Assembly (NCBI GenBank): GCA_963921215.1
Contig: OY992502.1
Span: 66,504,622 to 66,568,621 of the forward strand
Source: Scoparia ambigualis
Taxonomy: Eukaryota > Arthropoda > Insecta > Lepidoptera > Crambidae
Length of the DNA: 64,000 nucleotides
Reading direction: 5' to 3'
In this document: piece by piece, positions 32,568-43,188 of the stretch
Layout of the letters: every line of letters begins with the position of its first letter
Position numbering within the stretch: position 1 is the first letter of the stretch
The notes under the pieces: generated by a model
What the model saw: only the letters and a program-made list of their open reading frames with translations
What the model was told of the DNA's origin: nothing
Databases searched by the model: none
Program-made: the position numbers and the translations under genes

Positions 32568-32676
32568 GAGTAAAATTTTAAACACTGAAAAAAGACGACA
32601 ACCTCAGGCGGGAATCGAACCACGCACCTTTCGCATTCCGGGCGGCTGCCTTAACCACTTGGCTACCGAGGTCTGG
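32568..32676 (-). repeat. tRNA-like SINE head, copy 1
   Basis: The minus strand reads GACCTCGGTAGCCAAGTGGT at the head, with B box GGTTCGATTCC. The acceptor strands GACCTCG and TGAGGTT pair (two wobbles) over 74 nt, as in a tRNA. The anticodon stem has only three pairs, and the loop CCGGAAT lacks T33. It continues into GTCGTCTTTTTTCAGTGTTT and AT-rich sequence shared with a second copy at 32876-32950. A SINE is more likely than a tRNA gene. Confidence 0.55.
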
Positions 32677-32839
32677 CTTTCAACCGTCGAAATTTGTCAG
32701 TGCTTGATGCTTATGTTTTTAGTCAACATTGCTTCATCAAATCTTAGAAGTTTTCACCTCTGAGATCCGAAAGAAATATTTTTACAAATATTTGAACATT
32801 CGGTTAAGATGAAGCTGCGTTAATAGATTAATGTTTTAT

Positions 32840-32952
32840 ATTTTAGCGTTTTATTAACGCTTAAATATACTTAAGTAAAATTTTAAACACTGAAAAAAGA
32901 CGACAACCTCAGGCGGGAATCGAACCACGCACCTTCCGCATTCCGGGAGCTC
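32840..32952 (-). repeat. SINE copy 2, truncated, with hairpin-bearing AT segment
   Basis: Repeats 32568-32645 (AAACACTGAAAAAAGACGAC and GCGGGAATCGAACCACGCAC) but stops within the tRNA-like head. The segment before it, TTTTAGCGTTTTATTAACGC, holds a hairpin AGCGTT-TTATT-AACGCT and recurs at 21660-21715 (inverted) and 36555-36580, so it belongs to another dispersed family. Confidence 0.5.
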
Positions 32953-33118
32953 CTGCTCAAAAAAGTGCCTTCGCGCATTTTATGAAAATCTCTCTCTGCA
33001 ATTTTGGATTTAATTAAAAAGTTAAGCGAAATTTACAAAAAGCGAGGCCGCTACGCACTATGTCAATAGCTTTTCTACACTATTCAATAAGTCAAAACTC
33101 ACTCAGACCAAAGAGTAG

Positions 33119-33190
33119 AGTTATATGCTCAGAACAATATTAGTTATTGTTCTGAGGTTATATCTCAGAACAATAACTAAAGCATAGAAG
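33119..33190. repeat. Clustered CTCAGAACAATAA motifs
   Basis: Three copies of CTCAGAACAATA occur within 70 bp, the second inverted, forming GTTATTGTTCTGAG...CTCAGAACAATAAC. The same motif with a GCATAGAAACC follow-on bounds the 27.6-31.3 kb block and recurs at 35633. Confidence 0.5.
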
Positions 33191-34160
33191 TAGCGCTATA
33201 TGGCATAAACAAGCTGAATATAGCTACGCTTTGTACTCTTATAGGTAATTGCTTAGAATAATAACGCATAGAAAGCGAGAACACGCACGATAAATGAGGC
33301 CAGTAAAACCAAGCCATACTGGCTTGGTACAAATGGCCCGTGTCGGTACTAATAATCTAAACTTATTTGTCTATCAACAGTTCCAATTTCCTTACTTTTG
33401 GGGCAAATCTGATTCCTCTAGTAACATTACTTGTACACTTGTGTGCGTGTCGCCGAGATAGTACGCGTAACTTACTCCTACATCCATTTTTTTCTTGCCT
33501 CACGCCATGACAGTTTTTTAATACGAGACTATCGTTCTATGCGTTATTATTCTATGGGAAATTGGTTAAAGTTAAAACAAGATAGATATACTTTGGACAG
33601 GACGGCGAATTACAAGGTAGTACCAGTTTTCAGATCTACTAGGGGTGGAGGAGATATAATATCTATCGATATCGATTATATCAAACGATTCGGATTGGGC
33701 GGGAACTTTGATTTTTTCTTGTTTTTGTTATTTATTCCCTTATTAGAATAATGTTTATAAATGTTTAACTCTTTCGATAGGCCATGAGCTTAATCTACCC
33801 TTATCTATAAAAAAACCACAATTGATAGACTGAACTCTATGTAATCGACATTAGGTAAAAAAATCATCAGAATAAGTAGATGTGATGCTGTCTGTAAAGT
33901 CAAAAGCACGTCAGACTATACAGTTTGGACTTTGTTTGGACTTTGTACCGCCCTTATGACTGAAGTGTTTGAACTGCAAGTGTTTACCGTGTTGTACTGT
34001 TGAACGTACAATAGTAGTGCAAATTTAAATTTAATCAAGGATAGAGCGACATATAACGGCGGTACTTTGTAGCTAGTGTGGCAGTGCTAGCATCTGAGCG
34101 TAGTTCAGCTAAAGCACTGCCAATGGGTTTTCGGTGTATAATATTCAAATAAAACAACCA
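33191..34160. other. Noncoding stretch
   Basis: Contains a diverged half-copy of the palindromic MITE family at 33785-33900. The plus frame at 33431-33751 has no conserved domain. No gene supported. Confidence 0.35.
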
Positions 34161-34166
34161 TTATTA

Positions 34167-34276
34167 CATTAATTTATACTTATTAATTGTGTTGAATTTA
34201 AACAAATAACCCTTCACTTATATTAATTTATACTTATTAATTGTGTTGAATTTAAACAAATAACCATTCACTTACT
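34167..34276. repeat. 55-bp tandem duplication
   Basis: ATTAATTTATACTTATTAAT...AAATAACCCTTCACTTAT at 34167 is repeated with one substitution at 34222. A simple local duplication in AT-rich DNA. Confidence 0.8.
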
Positions 34277-34980
34277 AAAGAAAGTAATATTTGTAATTTT
34301 TACCCGACTAATTATTAGTAGGTACTTAACATAGAAGTGTAAAATAAAAAATATTTAAAGAAAACAAAAAAACCTGACTGTGTCAAAAATATTAACTGAA
34401 AAGCAAAAAACAAGCTATAAGACTACAAGAGCCAAGTGCTGCCACCAATTGTTGTGGTTAGGCATTAGCCCAAAACATTAGTTTTTGGCCTCAAAATTTC
34501 CTATTGTAATTTAGCGATGGTGCTGTCACGCTCAGCAGCAACAGAGATTGTTAATTGTGGTAACAACGAAGTTTCTGAAGTCGTAGTGCTTGATAGCTCA
34601 GTTGTGTGTGTGTGTGTCCTGGAAAGTAAAGAATATCCATGAGTATAAAATTCTTTAGTTTTCTGCCTGTCCAGAAACGGTGTAATGGTAGGTATGTATG
34701 TACAGTGGAAAACGGCCATGGCTAACCAGTTAGGAAAAATATTACTTGCAGTATACGTCGATGGTTTTTAGGGGGTGGAGATCAGCCCATCTTTTTGAAC
34801 ACATTATGTTATGACGACTTTAAGAAATTCCAAAAAATATACTTTCTCATACAAAATCGTGCTCAGTTGATTAATTTTTAAACGAATGATCGAAAAAAAA
34901 TATTTAATTGATTAGAAGCTAGAGGCAACTTCAAGCAGAGCGTGTAGTTGAGGTAAATATTATACGACTTTGTTTGACCG
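34277..34980. other. AT-rich noncoding stretch
   Basis: No gene seen. A (GTGT)n tract lies near 34603-34616. Confidence 0.35.
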
Positions 34981-34984
34981 TCAC

Positions 34985-35160
34985 TCATCAATTCATCATC
35001 TCTCAGTATACGCCATTTGTCGTCACTGGTAAAACACCCGACAGTAAAATGTTTTGAACAAACTCGATGGCGTTTTTTTGGTGTCCAACCATCTACGGTA
35101 GACACTGCAGCAGTCCACTGTGCACGTCGAATTTCATCCAGAGGAAATGTAAAACATTTA
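34985..35160 (-). pseudogene. THAP domain fragment
   Basis: The minus strand encodes KCFTFPLDEIRRAQWTAAVS, GWTPKKRHRVCSKHFTVGCF and TSDDKWRILRDDEL. Trp, the PxxR turn and C-S-K-H-F are canonical for the second half of a THAP (C2CH) zinc finger that binds DNA. The N-terminal C-x2-4-C is not found in frame and stops lie upstream. It may be an exon of a transposase or THAP gene whose other exons are gone. No catalytic domain is found nearby. Confidence 0.55.
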
Positions 35161-35857
35161 AGTGAACATTACGATTACTTTTTAATTTATCGATGCTTAA
35201 CATTTTTCACAACACTTTCATAACCTCTACGACGAAATTAAAAATGGATTTTAAACTCTTAGTGTAGTATTTTAGCTATTTATTCCAATATAATATAATG
35301 AATGGTAACTGGTAATACTTAGTCGAACAAAGATAGAACTATAAAAACAAAACAACGGTAAATAAACATAGAAATATCACCTACCAGTGGAAGCTGACTA
35401 TTTCAGTGTTATTTTCTTTATTTCCTATTCGAGATTAACACTTCCAAACGACACACGCCGTAGTTCATTGCTTTATCACTCACATATAACAGTATTTTGC
35501 AACGAAATTCCAGTATTCACACAATTATCACTTTTCCAATCTAAACAGAAACGCACGCCAATAATCCACGTAATATACGACAAAATTATATGTGTCATTA
35601 TTGGCTGACAAAGGCGATGGTTAGAGCTCAGAACAATAAACAGAGCATATAAACCGTCGGAGTAGAAAAAAAGCGTACCAGGCAATCTGTCATCAACTAA
35701 CTGTCAAAAGTGGAACCAGTGGAGCCTTTTAATACTACCAAATTAAGTTACTCGCGACATTTGTTACGACAAATGACGTACCAAGTTTGGCCGCTAGTGG
35801 CGCTGATATCACTTGACTCTTAACAAACGTCAAAAAGCATACAATTTTTTTTAATTA
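35161..35857. other. Noncoding gap between two THAP fragments
   Basis: Separates two THAP fragments in opposite orientation. Contains one CTCAGAACAATAAACAGAGC motif at 35633. The frames here show no domain. Confidence 0.35.
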
Positions 35858-36073
35858 ACTTGAAATTATTATCTTATTGCAAAAATGCCTCGTTTCGTTG
35901 TGCTGCAATTGGGTGCAATAATAATGGCAACCATTATTTTCCAAAGAATTCGCAAAGGAGAAAACTTTGGGAGAAGGCTTTAAGGATACGTAACTTTAAG
36001 GCTACAGACAATTCGAGATTTTGTTCGGAATATTTTACTGAATCTGATTATGAAGGCGACAGTTCTGCTACAG
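35858..36073 (+). pseudogene. THAP domain fragment ending at a splice-donor-like site
   Basis: The plus frame encodes RCAAIGCNNNGNHYFPKNSQ, RRKLWEKALRIRNFKATDNS and RFCSEYFTESDYEGDSSAT. This is a complete THAP layout (C-x4-C, FP, W, C-S-x-x-F), but the zinc-binding His of C-S-x-H-F is Tyr. The natural ATG (ATGCCTCG at 35885) is out of frame by one base. The frame ends at CTACAG|GTTTGT, a good splice donor, so this was a first coding exon. Directly downstream is a retroposed LINE piece, and no second exon is seen. It is a fossil of a THAP gene or THAP transposon. Confidence 0.6.
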
Positions 36074-36089
36074 GTTTGTAAATTCAAAT

Positions 36090-36538
36090 AAATTCATTGG
36101 TTGATATCACCGTACCTCATGATGAGAATCTCGTGAAAGCCGAGAAGGACAAGCTCAGTAAGTACCTTGACTTGGCTCACGAGGTTACCGCCATGTGGGA
36201 TGTGGATTCAACCATTATTGTACCGATAGTCGTTTCGGCAAACGGTCTTTTAGCTAAGAGCCTCGATCAACACCTAGAGAGGCTCTCGCTAAAAGGTTGG
36301 GTCAAGGGTCAGATACAGAAGGCAGAACTCCTTGATACGGCACGTATTGTCTCCTGACAATACTTCCTCACTCTGCAGCCCTAACCACCGGTAGCTTGGG
36401 TCTATCTTCGCTGCCGGTGGCAACCTAGGTTAGGTTTTTTTATAATATTTTATATTGTAAATATGTTTTTTTATATAAAATATTGTAAAAAAATTTACTT
36501 AAGATAAGATTTTAAATAAAGAGCATAATAATAATCTT
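36090..36538 (+). pseudogene. LINE C-terminal nuclease-like fragment, copy C
   Basis: Encodes LVDITVPHDENLVKAEKDKL, KYLDLAHEVTAMWDV, IVPIVVSANGLLAKSLDQHL and LLDTARIVS before a stop at 36357, followed by a UTR and an (ATA)n tail at 36525-36538. Very close to copy B at 20436-20815. It is a 5'-truncated retroposed end. Confidence 0.6.
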
Positions 36539-36857
36539 AATGTTTTTTTTAAAATATATTTTAGCGTTTTATTAACGCAATATACAAGATAAAAATATTT
36601 ACTTAAGTAGGTACGTGTAAAAATATTACTGAGTATCAAACATTCAGATGCTCAAATTTTTCAAGCATTATTGAGATGAGATTAAAAATCGTATTTGATT
36701 TCTGCCCGCTTCATCTGAATTACTTATTTTACGAATATTAGTTTAATAACTCACAGCACATAAAGTAAAATAAAAAATTCGCGTTCCTTTTTTTTTAAAG
36801 TTTCACATACTTATAGCGTTAAAAGTGTTACTTCTGCACAAAACAGAAATATTGTTA
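36539..36857. other. AT-rich noncoding stretch
   Basis: Contains the TTTTAGCGTTTTATTAACGC hairpin family at about 36555-36580. Nothing else. Confidence 0.35.
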
Positions 36858-37261
36858 CTCTATGCCAGTGTTTCCCAAACATTGTTTTGCCATGGCCCGG
36901 TAATTTTCACACTGCCCCTTCGTGACCCACTTAATACTTTTAAACCAAAGCTGGTTAACTATTAGGTAAAAATTACACATTTATTAATAAGTAGTAAAAT
37001 AAAATGTTTTATTTATACAGCATATTTTAGTATCGCCTATTTATTCACTAAATTTTAGTGCGAAGTATGGAACTGCTGCTTATTTTTTACTAAAGAACCC
37101 AAATTTAATTCAATTCAATTCAATTCAAAAGAATGACGAAATTTTTAGGTCTGGTCTTACTTCACGTCGGTTTCAATGTTTATTTTTATGGTAAACTAGT
37201 GTTGAGAACCCAGCTTCACATTATTTTAGAAGTTTTGACAAAGGCATTAAATGGTACATTG

Positions 37262-37560
37262 TTACCCTAAGGGTGAAAGTAGCTTATTTACATCCGAGAC
37301 GGGGTTTTCCCGCGCCCGAGCCCGAGCGTAGCGAGGGCGCCAATAGTTCGAGGGAGTAAATAAGTCTTTCACCCGAGATAAACACTGTGCTTTTCCCGAG
37401 GCTCTTAGCTATAAGACCGTGTGCCGAAACGACTATCGATACAATAATAGTTGAATCCACATCCCACATTAGCTATAAGACCGTGTGCCGAAACGACTAT
37501 CGGTACAATAATAGTTGAATCCACATCCCACGTGGCGGGAATATAAGGAAAGTAAAAACA
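37262..37560. repeat. Repeat pieces including a doubled LINE fragment (minus)
   Basis: 37262-37400 is a GAAAGTAGC...CATCCGAGACGGGG repeat. At 37404-37467 and 37468-37531 a 64-bp piece of the nuclease-like LINE C-terminus (AHGLIAKS / IVPIVVS region) lies twice in tandem on the minus strand; each copy ends ATCCACATCCCAC. Confidence 0.55.
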
Positions 37561-37574
37561 AAAACATGAATGTC

Positions 37575-40500
37575 TTTAGTCCGTTAGTCGCCTTTAACGA
37601 CACCCAAGAGGGAAGAGAGGGGTTTGTAGTATTATTTTGATGAGCCCATCGCCGCTCTATGCTGTTGGATGTATGTGCAGACTTTAGTTTGTTAGTCGCT
37701 TTTTACGACACCAAAGACAAGAGAGGGGTTGGTAGTATTATTTAGATGAGCCCATCGCCGCTCTATGCTGTTGGATGTATGTGCAGTCTTAAGTCCGTTA
37801 GTCGCCTTTTACAACACCGAAAGGAAGAGAGGGGTTGGTAGTATTATTTTGATGAGCCCATCGCCACTATATGCTGTTGGATGTATGCGCAGTCTTTTGT
37901 ACGTTAGTCGCCTTTACGACACCCAAGGAAAGAAAGAGGTTGGTTGTATTATTTTGATGAGCCCATCGCCGCTTTATGTTGGTGGTTGTATGTACGGTCT
38001 TTAGTCCGTTAGTCGCCTTTTACGACACCCAAAGGAAGGAAGGGTTGGTAGCATTATTTTGATGAGCCCATCGCCGCTCTATACTGTTGGATATGTGTGC
38101 AGTTAGCCCGTCAGTCACCTTTTACGACGCCGAAAGGGAGAGAGGGGTTAGTATAGTAGTATTATTTTGATGAGCCCATCGCCGTGATATGCTGTTAGAT
38201 GTATATGCAGTCTTTAGTCCGTTAGTCGCCTTTACGACACCCAAGGAAAGAAAGAAGTTGGTAGTATAATTTTGATGAGCCCATCGCCGCTCTATGCTGT
38301 TGGATGTATGTGCAGTCTTTAGTTTGTTAGTCGCTTTTTACGACACCAAAGACAAGAGAGGGGTTGGTAGTATTATTTAGATGAGCCCATCACCGCTCTA
38401 TGCTTTTGAATGTATGTGCAGTCCTAAGTCCGTTAGTCGCCTTTTACAACACCGAAAGGGAGAGAGGGGTTGGTAGTATTATTTTGATGAGCCCATCGCC
38501 ACTATATGCTGTTGGATGTATGTGCAGTCATTTGTACGTTAGTCGCCTTTACGACACCCAAGGAAAGAAGGAGGTTGGTTGTATTATTTTGATGAGCCCA
38601 TCGCCGCTTTATGTTGGTGGTTGTATGTGCGGTCTTTAGTCCGTTAGTCGCCTTTTACGACACCCAAAGGAAGGAAGGGTTGGTAGCATTATTTTGATGA
38701 GCCCATCGCCGCTCTATACTGTTGGATGTGTGTGCAGTTAGCCCGTCAGTCACCTTTTACGACGCCGAAAGGGAGAGAGGGGTTAGTAGTATTATTTTGA
38801 TGAGCCCATCGCCGTGATATGCTGTTAGATGTATATGCAGTCTTTAGTCCGTTAGTCGCCTTTAACGACACCCAAGCGGGAAGAGAGGGGTTTGTAGTAT
38901 TATTTTGATGAGCCCATCGACGCTCTATGCTGTTGGATGTATGTGCAGACTTTAGTTTGTTAGTCGCTTTTTACGACACCAAAGACAAGAGAGGGGTTGG
39001 TAGTATTATTTAGATGAGCCCAGCGCCGCTCTATGCTGTTGGATGTATGTGCAGTCTTAAGTCCGTTAGTCGCCTTTTACAACACCGAAAGGGAGAGAGG
39101 GGTTGGTAGTATTATTTTGATGAGCCCATCGCCACTATATGCTGTTGGATGTATGTGCAGTCTTTTGTACGTTAGTCGCCTTTACGACACCCAAGGAAAG
39201 AAAGAGGTTGGTTGTATTATTTTGATGAGCCCATCGCCGCTTTATGTTGGTGGTTGTATGTGCGGTCTTTAGTCCGTTAGTCGCCTTTTACGACACCCAA
39301 AGGAAGGAAGGGTTGGTAGCATTATTTTGATGAGCCCATCGCCCCTCTATACTGTTGGATGTGTGTGCAGTTAGCCCGTCAGTCACCTTTTACGACGCCG
39401 AAAGGGAGAGAGGGTTAGTATAGTAATATTATTTTTTTCCCATAGCCTATATTGGTTCCCATAGCCTATATTGGAAGTGTATAAACATCTTTGTTAGTAG
39501 GTAAGCATATTTTGCGAGTTGCGCATGTGGTGTTGCGAAAAGAACACCTGTGTGTGTTGTGTGTGTGTGGGGGTGTGTGTGTGTGTGTGTTTGTGTGTGT
39601 GCGCGCTCAATGTAAGTATGTGTGCAATGTATTTATACCAGTTCAATTAGGTAAGTACTCAGTGAGTTTGTTACATTGTATAAAAAATTGTAATAATAAT
39701 ATATATAATACATCTATAAAAATGTTACACGGGAGCTGCTGCCGACAAACTGCATATGTAGTTTGGCAGAGTTTAAAAACTTAAAATGTATTATTGCTGA
39801 AAAACAAATAAATTAAAAAAAAAAAATTTTGATGATAGCCATAGCCGTGATATGCTGTTAGATGTATATGCAGTCTTTAGTCCGTTAGTCGCCTTTACGA
39901 CACCCAAGGAAAGAAAGAAGTTGGTAGTATAATTTTGATGAGCCCATCGCCGCTCTATGCTGTTGGATGTATGTGCAGTCTTTAGTTTGTTAGTCGCTTT
40001 TTACGACACCAAAGACAAGCGAGGGGTTGGTAGTATTATTTAGATGAGCCCATCGCCGCTCTATGCTTTTGGATGTATGTGCAGTCTTAAGTCCGTTAGT
40101 CGCCTTTTACAACACCGAAAGGGAGAGAGGGGTTGGTAGTATTATTTTGATGAGCCCATCGCCACTATATGCTGTTGGATGTATGTGCAGTCTTTTGTAC
40201 GTTAGTCGCCTTTACGACACCCAAGGAAAGAAGGAGGTTGGTTGTATTATTTTGATAAGCCCATCGCCGCTCTATACTGTTAAATGTGTGTGCAGTTAGC
40301 CCGTCAGTCACCTTTTACGACGCCGAAAGGGAGAGAGGGTTAGTATAGTAGTATTATTTTGATGAGCCCATCGCCGTGATATGCTGTTAGATGTATATGC
40401 AGTCATTAGTCCGTTAGTCGCCTTTACGACACCCATGGAAAGAAAGAAGTTGGTAGTATAATTTTGATGAGCCCATCGCCGCTCTATGCTGTTGGATGTA

Positions 40501-41320
40501 TGTGCAGTCTTTAGTTTGTTAGTCGCTTTTTACGACACCAAAGACAAGAGAGGGGTTGGTAGTATTATTTAGATGAGCCCATCACCGCTCTATGCTTTTG
40601 GATGTATGTGCAGTCTTAAGTCCGTTAGTCGCCTTTTACAACACCGAAAGGGAGAGAGGGGTTGGTAGTATTATTTTGATAAGCCCATCGCCACTATATG
40701 CTGTTGGATGTATGTGCAGTCTTTTGTACGTTAGTCGCCTTTACGACACCCAAGGAAAGAAGGAGGTTGGTTGTATTATTTTGATGTGCCCATCGCCGCT
40801 TTATGTTGGTGGTTGTATGTGCGGTCTTTAGTCCGTTAGTCGCCTTTTACCACACCCAAAGGAAGTAAGGGTTGGTAGCATTATTTTGATGAGCCCATCG
40901 CCGCTTTATGTTGGTGGTTGTATGTGCGGTCTTTAGTCCGTTAGTCGCCTTTTACGACACCCAAAGGAAGGAAGGGTTGGTAGCATTATTTTGATGAGCC
41001 CATCGCCGTGATATGCTGTTAGATGTATATGCAGTCTTTAGTCCGTAAGTTGCCTTTACGACACCCAAGGAAAGAAAGAAGTTAGTAGTATAATTTTGAT
41101 GGGCCTATCGCCGCTCTATGCTGTTGGATGTATGTGCGGTCTTTAGTCCGTTAGTCGACTTTTACGACACCCAAGGGAAGAAAAAAAGGGTTGGTAGTAT
41201 TATTTTGATAAGCCCATCGCCGCTTTATGCTGTTGGGTGCATGTGCAGTATTTAGTTCATTCATTGCCTTTTACGACACCCAAGAGAAGAGATGGGTTGT
41301 TAGTATTATTTTAACAATAA
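37575..41320 (+). repeat. 106-bp satellite with six-monomer higher-order repeat
   Basis: About 33 monomers of 105-108 bp share GAGCCCATCGCCGCTCTATG, TTGGATGTATGTGCAGTCTT, GTCCGTTAGTCGCCTTTTAC and GACACCCAA. Six variants recur in fixed order: A (TTTGTTAGTCGCTTTTTACG), B (TACAACACCG), C (CCACTATATG), D (TTTATGTTGGTGG), E (TTAGCCCGTCAGTCACC), F (GTGATATGCTGTTAG). This gives a ~634-bp higher-order unit; equivalent points fall at 37765, 38400, 39033, 40063 and 40592. One unit lacks D. A 397-bp insertion breaks the array at 39431-39828. Single monomers elsewhere in the window belong to a dispersed repeat. Confidence 0.9.
39431..39828 (+). mobile_element. A-tailed insertion within the satellite
   Basis: Between an E monomer and an F monomer lies foreign sequence starting with two copies of CCCATAGCCTATATTGG, holding a (GT)n tract at 39550-39600 and ending in AAATAAATTAAAAAAAAAAA. 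The A-rich end suggests retroposition. TTTT on both sides could be part of a target duplication. A 97-codon open frame across the (GT)n tract is not a gene. Confidence 0.55.
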
Positions 41321-41444
41321 GTCACAACTACACATGACAGTACCTGTCAGAAAAACGATTTTCCCTAGGGCGGAAAAGTATTACTTTCCACCCGCTCCTC
41401 AGGCAACTTCAGACCTACTACTTTCCGTGTATGAGAAATAAAAA

Positions 41445-41820
41445 AAGTTATTGCTTGATGTGCTAATTTTATGTATTCTTGACGACAAGTTAACCAATGG
41501 ACTGGTCATCTATCAATGGTCTTGTGTCAAATATACTCGAATGCTGTGTCAGTTGACAGTTCAATCCAAGCTTTGTTGCTGTCGATTGGAGGAAAATTTT
41601 CTTAAAGATTCCTCTCTAGTCCTAAAAAATGTTCTTTAATTTTAGTTTATATGTCTTGTGGCAATGCAATCATGTTGTACCTTTTTGTATGTCACTTAAA
41701 TTACCAAATGCTTTGAAGCTCACTGCTTCCGTCCGTTGTTAACACATTAAGCTTTTTTCTTGCAGCTTCCACCTTGTCTTGCACTTTAAATATTTTTACA
41801 TTGTTACCTTGCAGTGCCAT
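41445..41820 (-). pseudogene. hAT transposase remnant (ZBED/SCAND3-like)
   Basis: From an ATG at 41820 the minus strand reads MALQGNNVKIFKVQDKVEAA and RKKLNVL, then after frame changes ENFPPIDSNKAWIE and finally EYIKLAHQAITFF. The order LQG-x5-IF-x-VQDKVEA, FPPID, EYP-x-L-x-x-A-I-like is that of the ZBED5/SCAND3/FAM200 type of hAT transposase. Stops and deletions make it inactive. It confirms the class call from the ends of the element. Confidence 0.6.
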
Positions 41821-41946
41821 GTTTAGATTATTTAAAAATATTTACGAAGTGATCGATAGTAGGTATTATTTTTAAAACAATGCGGGAATGTTGCGACCCG
41901 GTATTTTGTTTTGACGGCCCAGTGAATGGGAAACGCTGCTCTATGC

Positions 41947-42309
41947 ATTTTACTGAAACATGGCCGCCGCTTCATGATGATGTTTCACCGCTTCACGGTG
42001 ATTTGATAAAATAATTAGTCAAATGCATAGGTATTTCCAGGTGAAAAGTGATTCCTTTGGTTTTATTTGTATTTCTTGAGTTGTTTAAACAGTACCTTAG
42101 CACACATAAAGGCATAAGTATTTTATAAAATTAGAACACGTAATACACACGTATTGTTGCGTCTAGCGCCTGCCATGGACTTCTACAGTTGGAGCGAGCT
42201 GGCTCTAACGCGTGTTACAAACAATCTAGTGGAGACGTCTTCTCTAGTACGTAGTACATTATAGCTCAATGGGTAAAAACGGTAATTGTGCAGAGGAAAT
42301 TGATGTTTA
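41947..42309. other. Noncoding stretch
   Basis: No gene seen; short GCTTCA-rich block at 41970-42000. Confidence 0.3.
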
Positions 42310-42329
42310 TGTTGTGAAAACCAAAAAAA

Positions 42330-42413
42330 TCCATTGTGCTTTCTTCCTTTTATGGAGCCTCCTCGAGTCTTTAACTCAGCTTCTAACTGAGACACCGTCC
42401 ACGTCGAATACAT
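42330..42413 (-). pseudogene. Short SAP-like fragment
   Basis: The minus strand begins MYSTWTVSQLEAELKTRGGS and IKGRK, resembling the first helix of a SAP DNA-binding motif (W-T-V-x-x-L-K-x-x-L). The sequence then loses the pattern. It is probably a piece of a mobile element carrying a SAP exon; identity is uncertain. Confidence 0.3.
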
Positions 42414-42720
42414 AATCTCACAGTTAGAGCACGGAACGATCGCAATTTCTCACAAAATATGGATCGAAAGTGATAAAAACATGACAGATGTTTGTCATGA
42501 GTCAAGCGAGCGCAGCGACATATGCAATTAGTTTTGCGTTTTCTTCCCCATTAACAAAAAATGACCGCTCCCAAGCGATTCTGAAACACTGCCATTTCGA
42601 AAGCTACGCTATTTACGCTTAGATATAGATATAAAATATAAGTGAATTGCCGTTCGTTTGTCTTGCTAAAACTCGAGAATGACTGGACCGATTTGGCTAA
42701 TTTAGATCTTGAAAAATTTG

Positions 42721-42862
42721 TTACATAGTTTTTTATATTATCCTGACGTTTCGAACCCTTTACAGGGTCCGTGGTCACAGTCTTCCTATGACGAATAGCA
42801 CCCTGGGACCACGGACCCTGTAAAGGGTTCGAAACGTCAGTATAATATAAAAAACTATGTAA
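42721..42862. mobile_element. Palindromic MITE with long perfect arms
   Basis: TTACATAGTTTTTTATATTA, GACGTTTCGAACCCTTTACA and GGGTCCGTGGTC are mirrored by GACCACGGACCCTGTAAAGG, GTTCGAAACGTC and CTATGTAA. The arms are about 60 bp around a 20-bp loop. This is a common lepidopteran hairpin repeat and is noncoding. Confidence 0.7.
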
Positions 42863-43188
42863 ATAGTAAATTAAACGCGAGTTAATCCGTAAAAAAGTGT
42901 TTCATTCCAATGTGTAGTGCTCCCTTAAACTTCAGAAAACAATATATTTGTGGTAGTTTAAGAAAGATTTAAACCGTGAGAAATTTTTTTAAAAATCCTC
43001 AATAAAATCTTAAAAAATAATTAAGACTAATGTTATTGTTTAAGTATTTAATTTTAACGCAAATATTGTTGCAAACAAAATACAAATTGTAAAAATAGGG
43101 TCGACAATTTTTTTCCACGAGCAGGATTAACATACATACATAAAAAGAATATACCCAGATTCTAGACAATTTAGAAAAGCAGTTATTT

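Larger units (their letters stand above)
36866..41938. mobile_element. hAT transposon (5073 bp) carrying a satellite array
   Basis: CTCTATGC at 36858-36865 and 41939-41946 is a perfect 8-bp target duplication. The ends CAGTGTTTCCCA and, from the right, CAGCGTTTCCCA are inverted with one mismatch and start 5'-YARNG, as in hAT. Near the right end a degraded hAT transposase piece lies on the minus strand (41445-41820). The middle is filled by the 106-bp satellite (37575-41320) and pieces of other repeats, so the original element was probably much shorter. Confidence 0.85.

Noticed and set aside
32600..32676. Possible functional tRNA gene (minus)
   Set aside because: Acceptor and T arms pair, but the anticodon stem has only three pairs, T33 is missing, and a second partial copy nearby marks it as a SINE.
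39491..39784. 97-codon protein-coding frame
   Set aside because: It crosses a (GT)n microsatellite in an A-tailed insertion and has no domain.
37765..40831. A 79-codon open frame repeated five times (plus strand, about every 634 bp)
   Set aside because: It only reflects two or more satellite monomers read in one frame; the spacing equals the higher-order unit and variants break it freely.
37575..41320. CRISPR-like array
   Set aside because: Direct repeats lack unique spacers; the whole monomer is repetitive and the context is a eukaryotic nuclear genome.
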